This document shows positions 34,426 through 43,954 of a stretch of 64,000 nt of DNA, piece by piece (within the stretch, counting starts at the first letter, position 1; the number at the start of each line of letters is the position of its first letter). The notes under the pieces were generated by a model. It was given only the letters and a program-made list of their open reading frames with translations. It was not told the DNA's origin and made no database searches. Source of the stretch: Cellulomonas sp. KRMCY2 (GTDB lineage Bacteria; Actinomycetota; Actinomycetes; Actinomycetales; Cellulomonadaceae); NCBI RefSeq assembly GCF_000526515.1, contig NZ_JAGF01000001.1, forward strand, positions 3,162,001 through 3,226,000, written 5' to 3'. The position numbers were made by a program, and so were the translations under genes.

Positions 34426-34918
34426 GGCCGGCCGACGAGAGGCCCTCGGTCATCACCTGGAGGGTCTTGGTCTTGCCGGTGCCGGTCGCGCCGGCCACCA
34501 GACCGTGCCGGTTCATCATGGCCAGCGGCAGACCGACCTGGGCGTCGGGGGACGCCGTGCCGTCCTCGACGAGTGCGCCGAGGGGGAGCGAGCCGTCCGC
34601 GAAGGCGTAGGCCGCACGCACCGTCTCGGACCACTGCGACGGTGCGACGGCAACCGGGACCGACGCCGAGGCCGGGGTGCCCGCGATCTCCGACGCGGTC
34701 GTCGCCGGTGCGGCGGTGGGGCCGGCGCCGCCGCCTGCCGCTGCTGCCGCTGCCTTCGCCTCGAGTGCCACGGCACGGGCCTCGGCCGCCTCGGCGACCG
34801 CCTGGGCGGCCGCTGCCCTGGCCTCCGCCGCCTCCGCGCGAGCCTGCGCTGCTGCTGCTGCTGCACCTGCCTCGTCGGGTGTGCCGCCAGGGCCCGGTAC
34901 GCCGAACTGCTGCGTCAT
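34426..34918 (-). pseudogene. Truncated HerA-like ATPase (DUF853-type) fragment
   Basis: Reads on the minus strand from ATG 34918. After an Ala-rich, coiled N-terminus (~20-65) comes the conserved start of the HerA/DUF853 ATPase: AYAFADGSLPLGALVEDG, PLAMMNRHGLVAGATGTGKT with a complete Walker A (143-150), then LQVMTEGLSSAG. Homology stops at residue ~164 (near 34427). The frame then runs on antisense to the yceI-like gene as Arg/Ser-rich nonsense to 34328. Full-length proteins exceed 500 residues and carry a Walker B, so this is a 5' remnant. A deletion or an insertion of copC-yceI could have cut it. Confidence 0.8.
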
Positions 34919-34988
34919 GGCCTGAGCCTAGTGAGCACGACAGGTGCGCGCGCAGGCGGTCGGCCTGTCGGTTTCCGGCCCAGCAGGT

Positions 34989-35000
34989 TACGCTTGCGTA
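34989..35000. promoter_or_regulatory. Palindrome TACGC-TT-GCGTA upstream of the desaturase
   Basis: A 12-bp palindrome in the intergenic region 133 bp before the desaturase ATG, overlapping possible -10 sequences (TACGCT, GTAGGT). Such TACG...CGTA sites are typical for TetR-family regulators of lipid genes; the cognate regulator is not in the window. Confidence 0.45.
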
Positions 35001-35132
35001 GGTCCGCCGCCATACCACACCCATGGAGCGGACCCGTGGGACCACGTGTGCTGCCGTGTCCCAGTGTCACAGCGTCACAGCGTCATCGGCACGACTCAGA
35101 CAGACCGCCCCGAGAGACTGGACGCACACCGC

Positions 35133-36233
35133 ATGGACGTTGCCACCACGCCGTACGAGAACGCACCCGAGGCCCCGATGTCGCCTCGAGAGCGGCAGGT
35201 CAGCGAGTTCACCGCGCTGACCAGGACCGTCCAGGAGGCCGGCCTCATGCGACGGCGGTACGGGTACTACTGGACGCGCTTCGTCGTCCTGACCCTCCTG
35301 CTGGCGGGCATCGGCGTGGCGTTCGTGCTCATCGGGGACTCGTGGTGGCAGCTGGCCCTCGCCGCCGTCCTCTCGCTCGTCCTCGGCCAGGTCATGTTCC
35401 TCGGTCACGACGCCGCACACCGGCAGATCTTCCGGTCGGGGCGCTGGAACGACTGGGCGAGCCTGGTCATCGCCAACCTGTACGCGGGCATGAGCTACGG
35501 CTGGTGGAACCACAAGCACAGCCGGCACCACGCCAAGCCGAACCAGGTCGGCGCCGACCCGGACATCGACTCCGGTGCGCTCGTGTTCACCACCGAGGAC
35601 CTGCCCGAGGCGCGCACCGGCATGGCCGCGTGGTTCGCCGAGCGCCAGGGCTGGCTGTTCTTCCCGCTGCTCCTCCTCGAAGGCCTGAACCTGCACGTCT
35701 CCGGGGTCAAGACGATCTTCGGGCGCGGTGAGGTCAAGCGTCGTCCGGTCGAGATGGTGTTCGTGACCCTGCGCCTCGGCGGCTACCTCGCCCTGGTCTT
35801 CTGGGTGCTCCCCGTCGGCATGGCCTTCGCCTTCCTCGGCGTCCAGCTCGCGCTCTTCGGCCTCTACATGGGTGCTGTCTTCGCCCCGAACCACAAGGGC
35901 ATGCCGATCGTGCCGAAGGACGCCAAGATCGACTTCCTGCGGCGGCAGGTCCTGATGAGCCGCAACGTCAAGGGCGGCCGGGTCATCGACGAGTTCATGG
36001 GTGGCCTGAACTACCAGATCGAGCACCACCTGTTCCCGAACATGGCGCGGCCCCACCTTCGCCGCGTGCAGCCGATCGTCCGCGAGTTCTGCGCGAGCCG
36101 CGGCATCGCCTACAGCGAGACCACGATGCTCAAGTCCTACGGCATCGTCATCCGCTACCTCAACCGGGTCGGTCTCGCCGCCCGCGACCCGTTCCAGTGC
36201 CCGCTGACCCTGGAGTACCGCTCGGCGCGTTGA
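35133..36233 (+). CDS. Membrane fatty acid desaturase (acyl-CoA desaturase family)
   Basis: 366-residue di-iron desaturase that would introduce a double bond into membrane acyl chains. The three histidine boxes are GHDAAH, HKHSRHH and QIEHHLFP, the last of the QxxHH type seen in front-end/linoleoyl-CoA desaturases. Two pairs of hydrophobic helices flank the boxes. ATG 35133 begins the conserved part; the leader holds an 8-bp direct repeat (GTCACAGC at 35066 and 35074). Monocistronic. Confidence 0.9.
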   Translation: MDVATTPYENAPEAPMSPRERQVSEFTALTRTVQEAGLMRRRYGYYWTRFVVLTLLLAGIGVAFVLIGDSWWQLALAAVLSLVLGQVMFLGHDAAHRQIFRSGRWNDWASLVIANLYAGMSYGWWNHKHSRHHAKPNQVGADPDIDSGALVFTTEDLPEARTGMAAWFAERQGWLFFPLLLLEGLNLHVSGVKTIFGRGEVKRRPVEMVFVTLRLGGYLALVFWVLPVGMAFAFLGVQLALFGLYMGAVFAPNHKGMPIVPKDAKIDFLRRQVLMSRNVKGGRVIDEFMGGLNYQIEHHLFPNMARPHLRRVQPIVREFCASRGIAYSETTMLKSYGIVIRYLNRVGLAARDPFQCPLTLEYRSAR

Positions 36234-36264
36234 CCGGTGTGCACGGCCGGTCGTCCGGCGTGCG

Positions 36265-36287
36265 GGCACCGGAAGGTGGCCGGTGCC
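36265..36287 (+). terminator. Possible terminator after the desaturase gene
   Basis: GGCACCGG and CCGGTGCC form an 8-bp stem with a 7-nt loop, 31 nt after the desaturase stop and before the leuS promoter. Confidence 0.4.
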
Positions 36288-36302
36288 GGAGGCGGCCGAC
36301 GG

Positions 36303-36308
36303 TAGCCT
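36303..36308 (+). promoter_or_regulatory. -10 hexamer for leaderless leuS
   Basis: TAGCCT ends 6 nt before GTG 36315; no Shine-Dalgarno is present. Confidence 0.5.
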
Positions 36309-36314
36309 GATCCG

Positions 36315-39263
36315 GTGCAGACGAAGGACAGCCCAGCCGCCCCCATCCCTTCGGACCCGGCCGCCGCGACGACCCCGTCGGACGATCGCGCCACGCCGTA
36401 CCGGTACACCGCTGCGCTCGCCGCTGAGCTCGAGTCGCGGTGGCAGGACCGCTGGGACGAGCGAGGCACGTTCTACGCCGCCAACCCGTCCGGCCCGCTG
36501 ACCGACGCGAACGGTCGGCACGCCGACCCGACGACCCCGTCCTTCTTCATCATGGACATGTTCCCGTACCCGTCCGGGTCGGGCCTGCACGTCGGCCACC
36601 CCCTGGGGTACATCGCCACCGACGTCGTCGGCCGCTACCGGCGGATGTGCGGGGACAACGTCCTGCACGCCCTCGGGTACGACGCGTTCGGTCTGCCCGC
36701 CGAGCAGTACGCCGTCCAGACCGGCCAGCACCCGCGCGCCACGACCGAGGCGAACATCGCGACCATGCGGCAGCAGCTGCGGCGTCTCGGGCTGGCCCAT
36801 GACCCGCGGCGCAGCTTCGCCACGACGGACTCGCAGTACGTCCGCTGGACGCAGTGGATCTTCCTGCAGCTCTTCAGCTCCTGGTACGACGAGTCCGCGC
36901 CGCGTCCGGACGGCGGCACCGGCCGTGCGCGACCCGTCAGCGAGCTGGTCGCGGCCTACGAGGACGCCACACGCGACCTTCCTGCGGACCTGGTCGACGC
37001 GGGACGCTCATGGGCGGATCTCGACGCCGTCGAACGCCGCCGGCTGATCGACCCGCAGCGTCTGGCCTACGTCTCCGAGACGCCGGTGAACTGGTGCCCC
37101 GGTCTGGGCACGGTCCTGGCGAACGAGGAGGTCACTGTCGACGGCCGCTCCGAACGCGGCAACTTCCCGGTCTTCAAGCGCAACCTGCGCCAGTGGAACC
37201 TCCGGATCACCGCGTACGCCGACCGGCTGGCCGACGACCTGGACATGATCGACTGGCCGGAGAAGGTCCGCGCGATGCAGCGCAACTGGATCGGCCGGTC
37301 GGAGGGCGCCCAGGTCCGGTTCGACGTCATCGGCGGCAACGACATCGAGGTCTTCACGACCCGGCCGGACACCCTGTTCGGTGCGACCTTCGTCGTCGTC
37401 GCTCCCGAGCACCCGCTGCTGGACGAGGTCCCCGCGCAGTGGCCCGACGGGACACACCGGAGCTGGACCGGGGGCCACCGCACCCCGCTCGCCGCCGTTG
37501 CTGCCTATCGCGTCGAGTCCGCCGCGAAGTCCGCGATCGAGCGGCAGGCCGACGCCGGCCGCAAGACGGGCGTCTTCACCGGGCACCTGGCAACGAACCC
37601 GGCCAACGGCGACCTCGTGCCGGTCTTCACGGCCGACTACGTGCTGATGGGCTACGGCACCGGCGCGATCATGGCAGTACCCGGCCAGGACACGCGCGAC
37701 TGGGACTTCGCGACGGAGTTCGAGCTGCCCATCGTGCGGACAGTCCAGCCGCCGGCGGACTTCGACGGCGACGCCTTCGTCGGCGAGGGACCCGCGATCA
37801 ACTCGGCGAACGCCGAGATCAGCCTGGACGGCCTGGGGGTCGCCGAGGCCAAGTCGACGATGACCGCCTGGCTCGAGCAGAAGGGCTTCGGGACGGGCTC
37901 CGTCACCTACCGGCTGCGCGACTGGCTGTTCAGCCGGCAGCGGTACTGGGGCGAGCCCTTCCCGATCGTCTACGACGAGCACGACCTGCCGCTCGCGCTG
38001 CCCGACGCGCTGCTGCCGGTGGACCTGCCGGACGTGCCCGACTACGCCCCGCGGACCTTCGCTGCGGACGACGCGCACTCGACCCCCGAACCGCCGCTCG
38101 GCCGGAACGAGGACTGGGTCCATGTCACGCTCGACCTCGGCGACGGACCGCGCACCTACCGCCGGGACACCAACACGATGCCCAACTGGGCGGGGTCCTG
38201 CTGGTACTACCTGAACTACCTCGACCCGACCCGCCGCGACGTCCTGGTCGACGACGAGCTCGAGCAGTACTGGCTGGCCCCCGACCACAACGCCACGGCC
38301 GGCGCGAGCGGCGGGGTCGACCTGTACGTCGGCGGGGTCGAGCACGCCGTCCTGCACCTGCTGTACGCGCGGTTCTGGCACAAGGTCCTGTACGACCTGG
38401 GCCACGTCTCGGGTGTCGAGCCCTTCCGCAAGCTCTTCAACCAGGGCTACATCCAGGCGTACGCCTACGCCGACGTGCGGGGCCAGTACGTGCCGGCCGC
38501 CGAGGTCGTCGAGGACGCCTCGGTGGCGAGCGGCCACACGTGGCAGGGTCAGGAGGTCTTCCGGGAGTACGGGAAGATCGGCAAGTCGCTGAAGAACAGC
38601 GTGACCCCGGACGAGATCTACGAGGCGTACGGGGCCGACACGTTTCGGGCGTACGAGATGTCGATGGGTCCGCTGGACATCTCACGGCCGTGGGACACCC
38701 GCGCCGTCGTCGGCTCGCAACGGTTCCTGCAGCGGCTGTGGCGCAACGTCGTCGACGAGATCACGGGCGCCGTGACGGTCGTGGACACCGAGGCCGACCT
38801 CGACACCACCCGGCTGCTGCACCGGACCATCGCGGACGTCCGCACCGAGCTGGACGGGATGCGGTTCAACACCGCGATCGCCCGGCTGATCGTCCTGAAC
38901 AACCACCTGACCTCCTTGACCGAGGTGCCGCGCACGGTGGCCGAGCAGATCGTGCTCCTGGTCGCGCCGATCGCCCCGCACATCGCCGAGGAGCTGTGGG
39001 AGCGGCTCGGCCACGCCGAGAGCCTCATCCGCGAGCCGTACCCAGTGGCGGACCCGGCCTTCCTGGTCGAGGACACCGTGACGTGCATCGTGCAGGTCCA
39101 GGGCAAGGTGCGTGACCGCCTCGAGGTCCCGCCAGGGATCGGCGAGGACGAGCTGCGCGAGCAGGCGCTCGCCACCGCGGGTGTGCAGCGGGCGCTCGAC
39201 GGCCGGGCGATCCGGACCGTCATCGTGCGGGCACCGAGGCTCGTCAACGTGGTTCCGGTCTGA
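36315..39263 (+). CDS. leuS: Leucine-tRNA ligase
   Basis: 982-residue class I synthetase charging tRNA-Leu. The HIGH motif is in [13 protein letters not shown]. The CP1 editing domain includes [11 protein letters not shown] and [17 protein letters not shown]. The KMSKS loop is [11 protein letters not shown], and the anticodon-binding and C-terminal domains are complete. GTG 36315 is supported by the -10 hexamer 6 nt upstream. The DegV gene starts 2 nt after the stop. Confidence 0.97.
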   Translation: MQTKDSPAAPIPSDPAAATTPSDDRATPYRYTAALAAELESRWQDRWDERGTFYAANPSGPLTDANGRHADPTTPSFFIMDMFPYPSGSGLHVGHPLGYIATDVVGRYRRMCGDNVLHALGYDAFGLPAEQYAVQTGQHPRATTEANIATMRQQLRRLGLAHDPRRSFATTDSQYVRWTQWIFLQLFSSWYDESAPRPDGGTGRARPVSELVAAYEDATRDLPADLVDAGRSWADLDAVERRRLIDPQRLAYVSETPVNWCPGLGTVLANEEVTVDGRSERGNFPVFKRNLRQWNLRITAYADRLADDLDMIDWPEKVRAMQRNWIGRSEGAQVRFDVIGGNDIEVFTTRPDTLFGATFVVVAPEHPLLDEVPAQWPDGTHRSWTGGHRTPLAAVAAYRVESAAKSAIERQADAGRKTGVFTGHLATNPANGDLVPVFTADYVLMGYGTGAIMAVPGQDTRDWDFATEFELPIVRTVQPPADFDGDAFVGEGPAINSANAEISLDGLGVAEAKSTMTAWLEQKGFGTGSVTYRLRDWLFSRQRYWGEPFPIVYDEHDLPLALPDALLPVDLPDVPDYAPRTFAADDAHSTPEPPLGRNEDWVHVTLDLGDGPRTYRRDTNTMPNWAGSCWYYLNYLDPTRRDVLVDDELEQYWLAPDHNATAGASGGVDLYVGGVEHAVLHLLYARFWHKVLYDLGHVSGVEPFRKLFNQGYIQAYAYADVRGQYVPAAEVVEDASVASGHTWQGQEVFREYGKIGKSLKNSVTPDEIYEAYGADTFRAYEMSMGPLDISRPWDTRAVVGSQRFLQRLWRNVVDEITGAVTVVDTEADLDTTRLLHRTIADVRTELDGMRFNTAIARLIVLNNHLTSLTEVPRTVAEQIVLLVAPIAPHIAEELWERLGHAESLIREPYPVADPAFLVEDTVTCIVQVQGKVRDRLEVPPGIGEDELREQALATAGVQRALDGRAIRTVIVRAPRLVNVVPV

Positions 39264-39265
39264 TC

Positions 39266-40126
39266 GTGCCCTCGGCCCGCGAGCGGCGCGAGCTCGCCGT
39301 CGTCACCGACTCGACCGCGTCGCTGCCCGCCGCGCTGGTCGAGGCGGCGGACGTCGTCGTCGTGCCGCTGCAGGTCGTCGTGGACGGGGTCGCGTACCGC
39401 GAGGGTGTCGACCTGAGCCCGGCGCGGCTGGTCGAGGTGTTGCGCAGCGGGGCGACCGTCACGACGTCCCAGCCGGGGCCGGAGGCGTTCGCGCGGGTCT
39501 ATGCGCGGGTCGCGGCACGTGGGGCCCGCGCGATCGTCTCGGTGCACCTGTCCGGTGAGCTCTCCGGGACGGTGACCGCGGCGGAGCTCGCGGCCCAGAG
39601 CGCGGGGGTCCCGGTGCACGTCGTGGACTCGCGGACGGTCGGGATGGCCCTCGGCTTCGCGGTGCTCGCCGCTGCAAGGTCCGCGGGAGCCGACGGCGAC
39701 GCGGCCGCTCGCGCCGCGCTGGCACGGGCTGCCGGCAGCACTGTCCTGTTCGCCGTCGACTCGCTCGAGCACCTGCGACGGGGCGGACGGCTCGGACCCG
39801 TCGCCGCGGCGTTCGGCACCCTGCTGGGGCTTCGGCCCGTTCTCGGCGTGCGCAACGGCCGGCTCGACGTGATCGAGAAGGCGCGTACCGCCGGCCGCGC
39901 GCGGGAGCGGATCGTCGAGCTCATCGTGGCCGACGTCGCACGTCGCGACCGCTTCGACCTCGCGGTGCACCACCTGGGTCAGCCGGAGGTCGCTGCGGCA
40001 TTCGCCGAACGGCTCACGGCGACCTGCGGCGCGGGCCTGCGCTCCGTGCACGTGGCCGAGATCAGTGCCGTCGTGGGAGCGCACGTCGGTCCCGGCCTGC
40101 TCGCCGTGGTCGCCGCCGACGCCTGA
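39266..40126 (+). CDS. DegV family fatty-acid-binding protein
   Basis: 286 residues with the DegV/FakB fold: AVVTDSTASLPAALVE at the start, TVTTSQPGPEAF, SVHLSGELSGT and VVDSRTVGMALGF. These proteins bind a fatty acid between two domains and, with FakA, supply acyl phosphate; no fakA is nearby. GTG 39266, 2 nt behind leuS, suggests cotranscription. Confidence 0.9.
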   Translation: MPSARERRELAVVTDSTASLPAALVEAADVVVVPLQVVVDGVAYREGVDLSPARLVEVLRSGATVTTSQPGPEAFARVYARVAARGARAIVSVHLSGELSGTVTAAELAAQSAGVPVHVVDSRTVGMALGFAVLAAARSAGADGDAAARAALARAAGSTVLFAVDSLEHLRRGGRLGPVAAAFGTLLGLRPVLGVRNGRLDVIEKARTAGRARERIVELIVADVARRDRFDLAVHHLGQPEVAAAFAERLTATCGAGLRSVHVAEISAVVGAHVGPGLLAVVAADA

Positions 40127-40254
40127 GGCGCGCGCGGGCCGCTCGGGCGCGGGCCCTGCTCGGACCACCGGGCAGGTTCGCACACAGGCCCTCGATCGGG
40201 CTGCCCTGTCACAGCGACCCCGAACCCTCGCCCGAGCGCTCGCGGCGCCGGTCC

Positions 40255-40260
40255 TAGCGT
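40255..40260 (+). promoter_or_regulatory. -10 hexamer for leaderless comEA
   Basis: TAGCGT ends 6 nt before GTG 40267 with no ribosome-binding site. Confidence 0.45.
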
Positions 40261-40266
40261 CCCGGT

Positions 40267-41358
40267 GTGGCAGCAGACGGGGCTCGGGCGGAGACCAGGG
40301 CACGCCTCGACCGGATCGCGGTGCGGGCCGGACCGGGCCTGAGCCGTGGGCCGGCGCAGCGGTCGTCGACGATCGTCGGCGCCGCGGACGTGGCGGATGA
40401 CGGCACCGGGCTCGGTGCGGTCGGGGGCGTCGGCGGGTTCGCGGACGCCGACGGGTTCGCGGACGCCGACGGGTTCGCGGACGCCGACGGGTTCGCGGAC
40501 GCCGATCCGGAGGCGTCCTGGCCGATGCGCCAGGGCTGGGTCCCGGCTCCGCCGGCCGGTGGTCCCAACGCGCCGTGGCCGGTCGCCCCGGGTGACGGTG
40601 CCGAGCCGACCTCGCAGGCCTCGGAGATCCGCCGGCGGGCCCTCGCCTCGGCGCTCACGGCGTACTCCGCGGCACACGGTCACCCGCTCGATCACCCGGC
40701 CGTCGACACCGGTCCGGGGAGCGTGCGGTGGGCGACGCGGGGCCGGGTGGCGCTCGCCTCCGCCCTCGTGCTCGCAGTGGTCACCGGGTTCGTCGTGGTC
40801 AGGACGCTCGACCAGGTCCCGTCGGCCGTCGTGCGGACCGGGCCGGACGGCACCGGGAGCAGCGCCGACGGTGAGGTCACCGCTGCCGGGTCGCCCGGTG
40901 TGGCGGGCGAGCCAGGCGGGACGACGACGACCGACGACGGCGCGGTCGTCGTCCACGTGGTGGGGCAGGTCGCGCTGCCGGGGGTCGTCACGCTGCCCGG
41001 AGGTTCACGGGTCGCCGACGCGATCGAGGCCGCCGGCGGTGCCGGGCCCGAGGCGGACCTCGCCGCCCTCAACCTCGCCCGGGTGCTCGCCGACGGCGAG
41101 CAGGTCCTCGTGCCGCGGCCCGGTGAGCCACCACCGGTGGTCCCGGGCGCGACGGCCGCGCACGGTGGCCCGATCGACCTCAACGGTGCTGACGTCGCCG
41201 CGCTCGACGCCCTGCCGGGGATCGGTCCGGTGCTCGCGCAGCGGATCGTTGACTGGCGAACGGACAACGGTCGCTTCACCTCGGTCGAGGAGCTGGGCGA
41301 GGTGACCGGGATCGGCCCAGCGGTCCTGGCCGGCCTGCGTGACCTCGTCCGTGCCTGA
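40267..41358 (+). CDS. comEA: ComEA family helix-hairpin-helix DNA-binding protein
   Basis: DNA receptor of the uptake machinery. The cytoplasmic N-terminus (~155 residues) contains four GFADAD repeats. One membrane span (~163-180, VALASALVLAVVTGFVVV) leads to an outside part with an SLBB domain (VVVHVVGQVALPGVVTLPGG) and a C-terminal double HhH (IDLNGADVAALDALPGIGP, VTGIGPAVLAGLRDL). 363 residues, longer than Gram-negative ComEA but usual for Actinobacteria. It overlaps comEC. Confidence 0.93.
   Translation: MAADGARAETRARLDRIAVRAGPGLSRGPAQRSSTIVGAADVADDGTGLGAVGGVGGFADADGFADADGFADADGFADADPEASWPMRQGWVPAPPAGGPNAPWPVAPGDGAEPTSQASEIRRRALASALTAYSAAHGHPLDHPAVDTGPGSVRWATRGRVALASALVLAVVTGFVVVRTLDQVPSAVVRTGPDGTGSSADGEVTAAGSPGVAGEPGGTTTTDDGAVVVHVVGQVALPGVVTLPGGSRVADAIEAAGGAGPEADLAALNLARVLADGEQVLVPRPGEPPPVVPGATAAHGGPIDLNGADVAALDALPGIGPVLAQRIVDWRTDNGRFTSVEELGEVTGIGPAVLAGLRDLVRA
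40435..40506 (+). repeat. 18-bp tandem repeat x4 in comEA
   Basis: Four nearly exact copies of GGGTTCGCGGACGCCGAC encode GFADAD repeats in the cytoplasmic N-terminus of ComEA. Confidence 0.9.
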
Positions 41359-43855
41359 CGCGCCCTCGGTCACCGACCTCCGACTGGTACCCGCCGCGCT
41401 GGCGTCGTGGGTCTGCTGCGCGATCGCGGTCGGTGCCGACGCGCGAGACGTCGCCATCCTCGGAGTGACGCTCACGGGCGTGGTGGTCGCTGCCCTGGCG
41501 TCGGCGGCCCGATGGTCCGCGCGGCGCCGCAGCGACCTGGTGCGATCGGACCGGGCGGGTTCGTGGAAAGCAGGAGGTACGGCACTCGGGACCGCATGGC
41601 TGACGTTGGCTGCCGTGATCGCGGTGACCACCTCGTGCGCGGTCCAGCTGCACCTGCGGCAGGGCGGTCTGCTGGGCGAGCTCGTCGCGGCTCGGGCCGT
41701 CGTCGAGGTCGTGGGCGTCGTGCGGGCCGAGGTCGTCCCGGTACCCGACCCGTGGCCGGACCCGGACCTGCCGGTCGGGACCGCTGCGGACGCCGACCCG
41801 GCCACCGACGACGGTTCGGCGTCCGACGACTCGAGGCGCTACCGGACGGTCGTCGCCGTCGAGCAGGTGACCGGACGAGGTCGCACCGGCGGCGCCGGAG
41901 CAGGACTCCTCGTCCTCGGCGGACCTCAGTGGACCGATGTCCCGTACGGCACCCGTGTCCGGGTCTCGGGCCGCCTCGGGACGGTCGACGGTGGTGAGCT
42001 GCGTGGTCTGATCAGCACGTCGGGGGACGTCCGGGTGCTCGATCGGGCCGGTGCGGTCGATCGAGCGGTCACGCGCCTCCGGTCTGCGCTCCTCGAGGTC
42101 ACGGACGACCTGGCGCCGGACGCCCGCGGTCTGGTTCCGGGAGCGGCCATCGGGGACACCTCACGCCTGCCCGCGGACCTGGACCAGGCCATGCGGGACG
42201 TGAGCCTCACCCACGTCACGGCAGTCTCCGGTGGGCACTTCGCCGTGCTGTCGCTCAGCGTGCTCCTCCTGACCTCCCTCCTGCGGCTGCCGCGTCCGCT
42301 CCGTGCGCTCGTCTCCGTGCTGGTGATGGCGGGCTTCGTCCTGCTCGTCCACCCCGAGCCGAGCGTCGTCCGTGCCGCGGCGATGGGTGCCCTGGCCGCC
42401 CTCGGTCTGCTGATCGGACGGCCCTCGCGCGCTGCACCGGCCCTCGGTGGTGCCGTGGTCCTGCTGCTCGTACTGGACCCGTGGCTGGCCCGGTCCTTCG
42501 GGTTCGTCCTGTCGGTGCTGGCGACCGGTGCGATCGTCCTGCTCGCACCGCCGCTCGCCGAGGCCCTCGGCCGACTGGTCCCGCGGTGGCTCGCGGTCGC
42601 GGTGGCGGTGCCGGCCGCGGCGCAGGCGGTGTGCGCTCCTGTCATCGTCCTGCTCGACCCTGCCGTCTCGGTCTACGCGGTGCCGGCCAACCTCGTCGCC
42701 GCTCCGGCCCTGCTGCCCGCGACGCTGCTGGGCGTCGCGGCGACGCTCACGGCGCCGGGGTTCCCAGGGCTGGCCGGTGTCCTGGCACACGGGGCGGGCT
42801 GGGCGACCTGGTGGATCGCCGAGGTCGCACGGTTCGGTGCCGGGTTGCCGGGTGCGCGGCACGGCTGGCCGGCGGGGCCGGCCGGGCTGGTCCTGCTCCT
42901 CGGGCTGACCGCGGCAGCCCTCGTACTGGTGCTCGGTGCCCACCGGGTGCCGAGCGGGAGGCGGCGACTCGTGCTGGCAGCGGCTCTGTGCCTGGCCCTC
43001 CTGCTGGTACCGGAGGTCCGTGCCCGGGTGCTCGGCGTCCTGCCGGACGGCTGGCCACCGCCGGACTGGCGGGCAGCGCTGTGCGACGTGGGCCAGGGCG
43101 ACACCCTGGTGGTGCGGTCGGGGCCGAGCGCCGCCGTCGTGATCGACGTGGGTCCGGACGGGCGGGCGGCCGACGACTGCCTGGAGACGCTGGGGATCGA
43201 TCGGATCGACCTGCTGATCCTCACGCACTTCCACGCCGACCACGTCGGCGGCCTCGATGCGGTGCTCGGCGGTCGTCAGGTCGCCCGGGCCGTCGTCAGC
43301 CCGTTCCGGGCACCGGCCGGTCAGGTGAGCCGGGCCGAAGGTGCCCTCGGCGCGGCTGGTGTGCCGACCGAGCTCGGCCTGACGGGTGGCTCGGGTCAGG
43401 CGGGGGAGGTCCGCTGGACGGTCCTGTGGCCCGATCGTGCCCCCGGCGGCCCGGTCCAGGACGCGACGGGACAGGAGATCAACGACGCCAGCGTCGTCGT
43501 GCTGCTCGAGGCGCCGGACCTGACGGTGCTGGCGCTCGGCGACGTCGAGCCGACAGCCCAGGATGCCCTGCTGATCGGCCTCCAGCAGTCGATGGTCGAG
43601 CCGCCCGACGTGGTCAAGGTCGCACACCACGGCTCGGCCAACCAGTCCGAGGAGCTGGCCGACTGGCTCGGCGCCCCGTTGGCGCTGGTCAGTGCGGGCG
43701 CCGACAACACGTACGGGCACCCGGCCGCGTCCACGATCGACCTGTACCGCTCGGCGGGCTCCGTCGTCCTGAGCACCCACGTCTGCGGAGACATCGGGGT
43801 CTCGGGCGAGCTCGGTGGGGGCAGGCTGCGGGTCACCGCACGGTGCCTCGGGTGA
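41339..43855 (+). CDS. comEC: ComEC/Rec2 family DNA uptake channel
   Basis: Membrane protein predicted to carry single-stranded DNA across the membrane. N-terminal helices and a DUF4131-like outside domain are followed by the multi-span competence domain (VSLTHVTAVSGGHFAVLSLS) and a C-terminal metallo-beta-lactamase domain (LILTHFHADHVGGLDAV, KVAHHGSANQSEEL) that may degrade the non-transported strand. 838 residues from GTG 41339. GTG 41351, overlapping comEA by 8 bp, is an equally good start. Confidence 0.93.
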   Translation: MTSSVPDAPSVTDLRLVPAALASWVCCAIAVGADARDVAILGVTLTGVVVAALASAARWSARRRSDLVRSDRAGSWKAGGTALGTAWLTLAAVIAVTTSCAVQLHLRQGGLLGELVAARAVVEVVGVVRAEVVPVPDPWPDPDLPVGTAADADPATDDGSASDDSRRYRTVVAVEQVTGRGRTGGAGAGLLVLGGPQWTDVPYGTRVRVSGRLGTVDGGELRGLISTSGDVRVLDRAGAVDRAVTRLRSALLEVTDDLAPDARGLVPGAAIGDTSRLPADLDQAMRDVSLTHVTAVSGGHFAVLSLSVLLLTSLLRLPRPLRALVSVLVMAGFVLLVHPEPSVVRAAAMGALAALGLLIGRPSRAAPALGGAVVLLLVLDPWLARSFGFVLSVLATGAIVLLAPPLAEALGRLVPRWLAVAVAVPAAAQAVCAPVIVLLDPAVSVYAVPANLVAAPALLPATLLGVAATLTAPGFPGLAGVLAHGAGWATWWIAEVARFGAGLPGARHGWPAGPAGLVLLLGLTAAALVLVLGAHRVPSGRRRLVLAAALCLALLLVPEVRARVLGVLPDGWPPPDWRAALCDVGQGDTLVVRSGPSAAVVIDVGPDGRAADDCLETLGIDRIDLLILTHFHADHVGGLDAVLGGRQVARAVVSPFRAPAGQVSRAEGALGAAGVPTELGLTGGSGQAGEVRWTVLWPDRAPGGPVQDATGQEINDASVVVLLEAPDLTVLALGDVEPTAQDALLIGLQQSMVEPPDVVKVAHHGSANQSEELADWLGAPLALVSAGADNTYGHPAASTIDLYRSAGSVVLSTHVCGDIGVSGELGGGRLRVTARCLG

Positions 43856-43942
43856 CGTGGTGCCGCGCCTGGCGCCGCGCCAAGCTCTGCGCCCGGCTCT
43901 GGGTCACGCTCTGACGCGTCCGCGCCTGACGGACCGCCGTGG

Positions 43943-43948
43943 CAGGCT
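43943..43948 (+). promoter_or_regulatory. Possible -10 hexamer for leaderless holA
   Basis: CAGGCT ends exactly 6 nt before ATG 43955, the same spacing as the other leaderless genes, and supports that start over GTG 43949 or ATG 43985. Confidence 0.35.
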
Positions 43949-43954
43949 GTGCTC

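Noticed and set aside
41339-41362. Programmed frameshift between comEA and comEC
   Set aside because: Each gene has a complete product and its own GTG start in the overlap; no slippery sequence is present.
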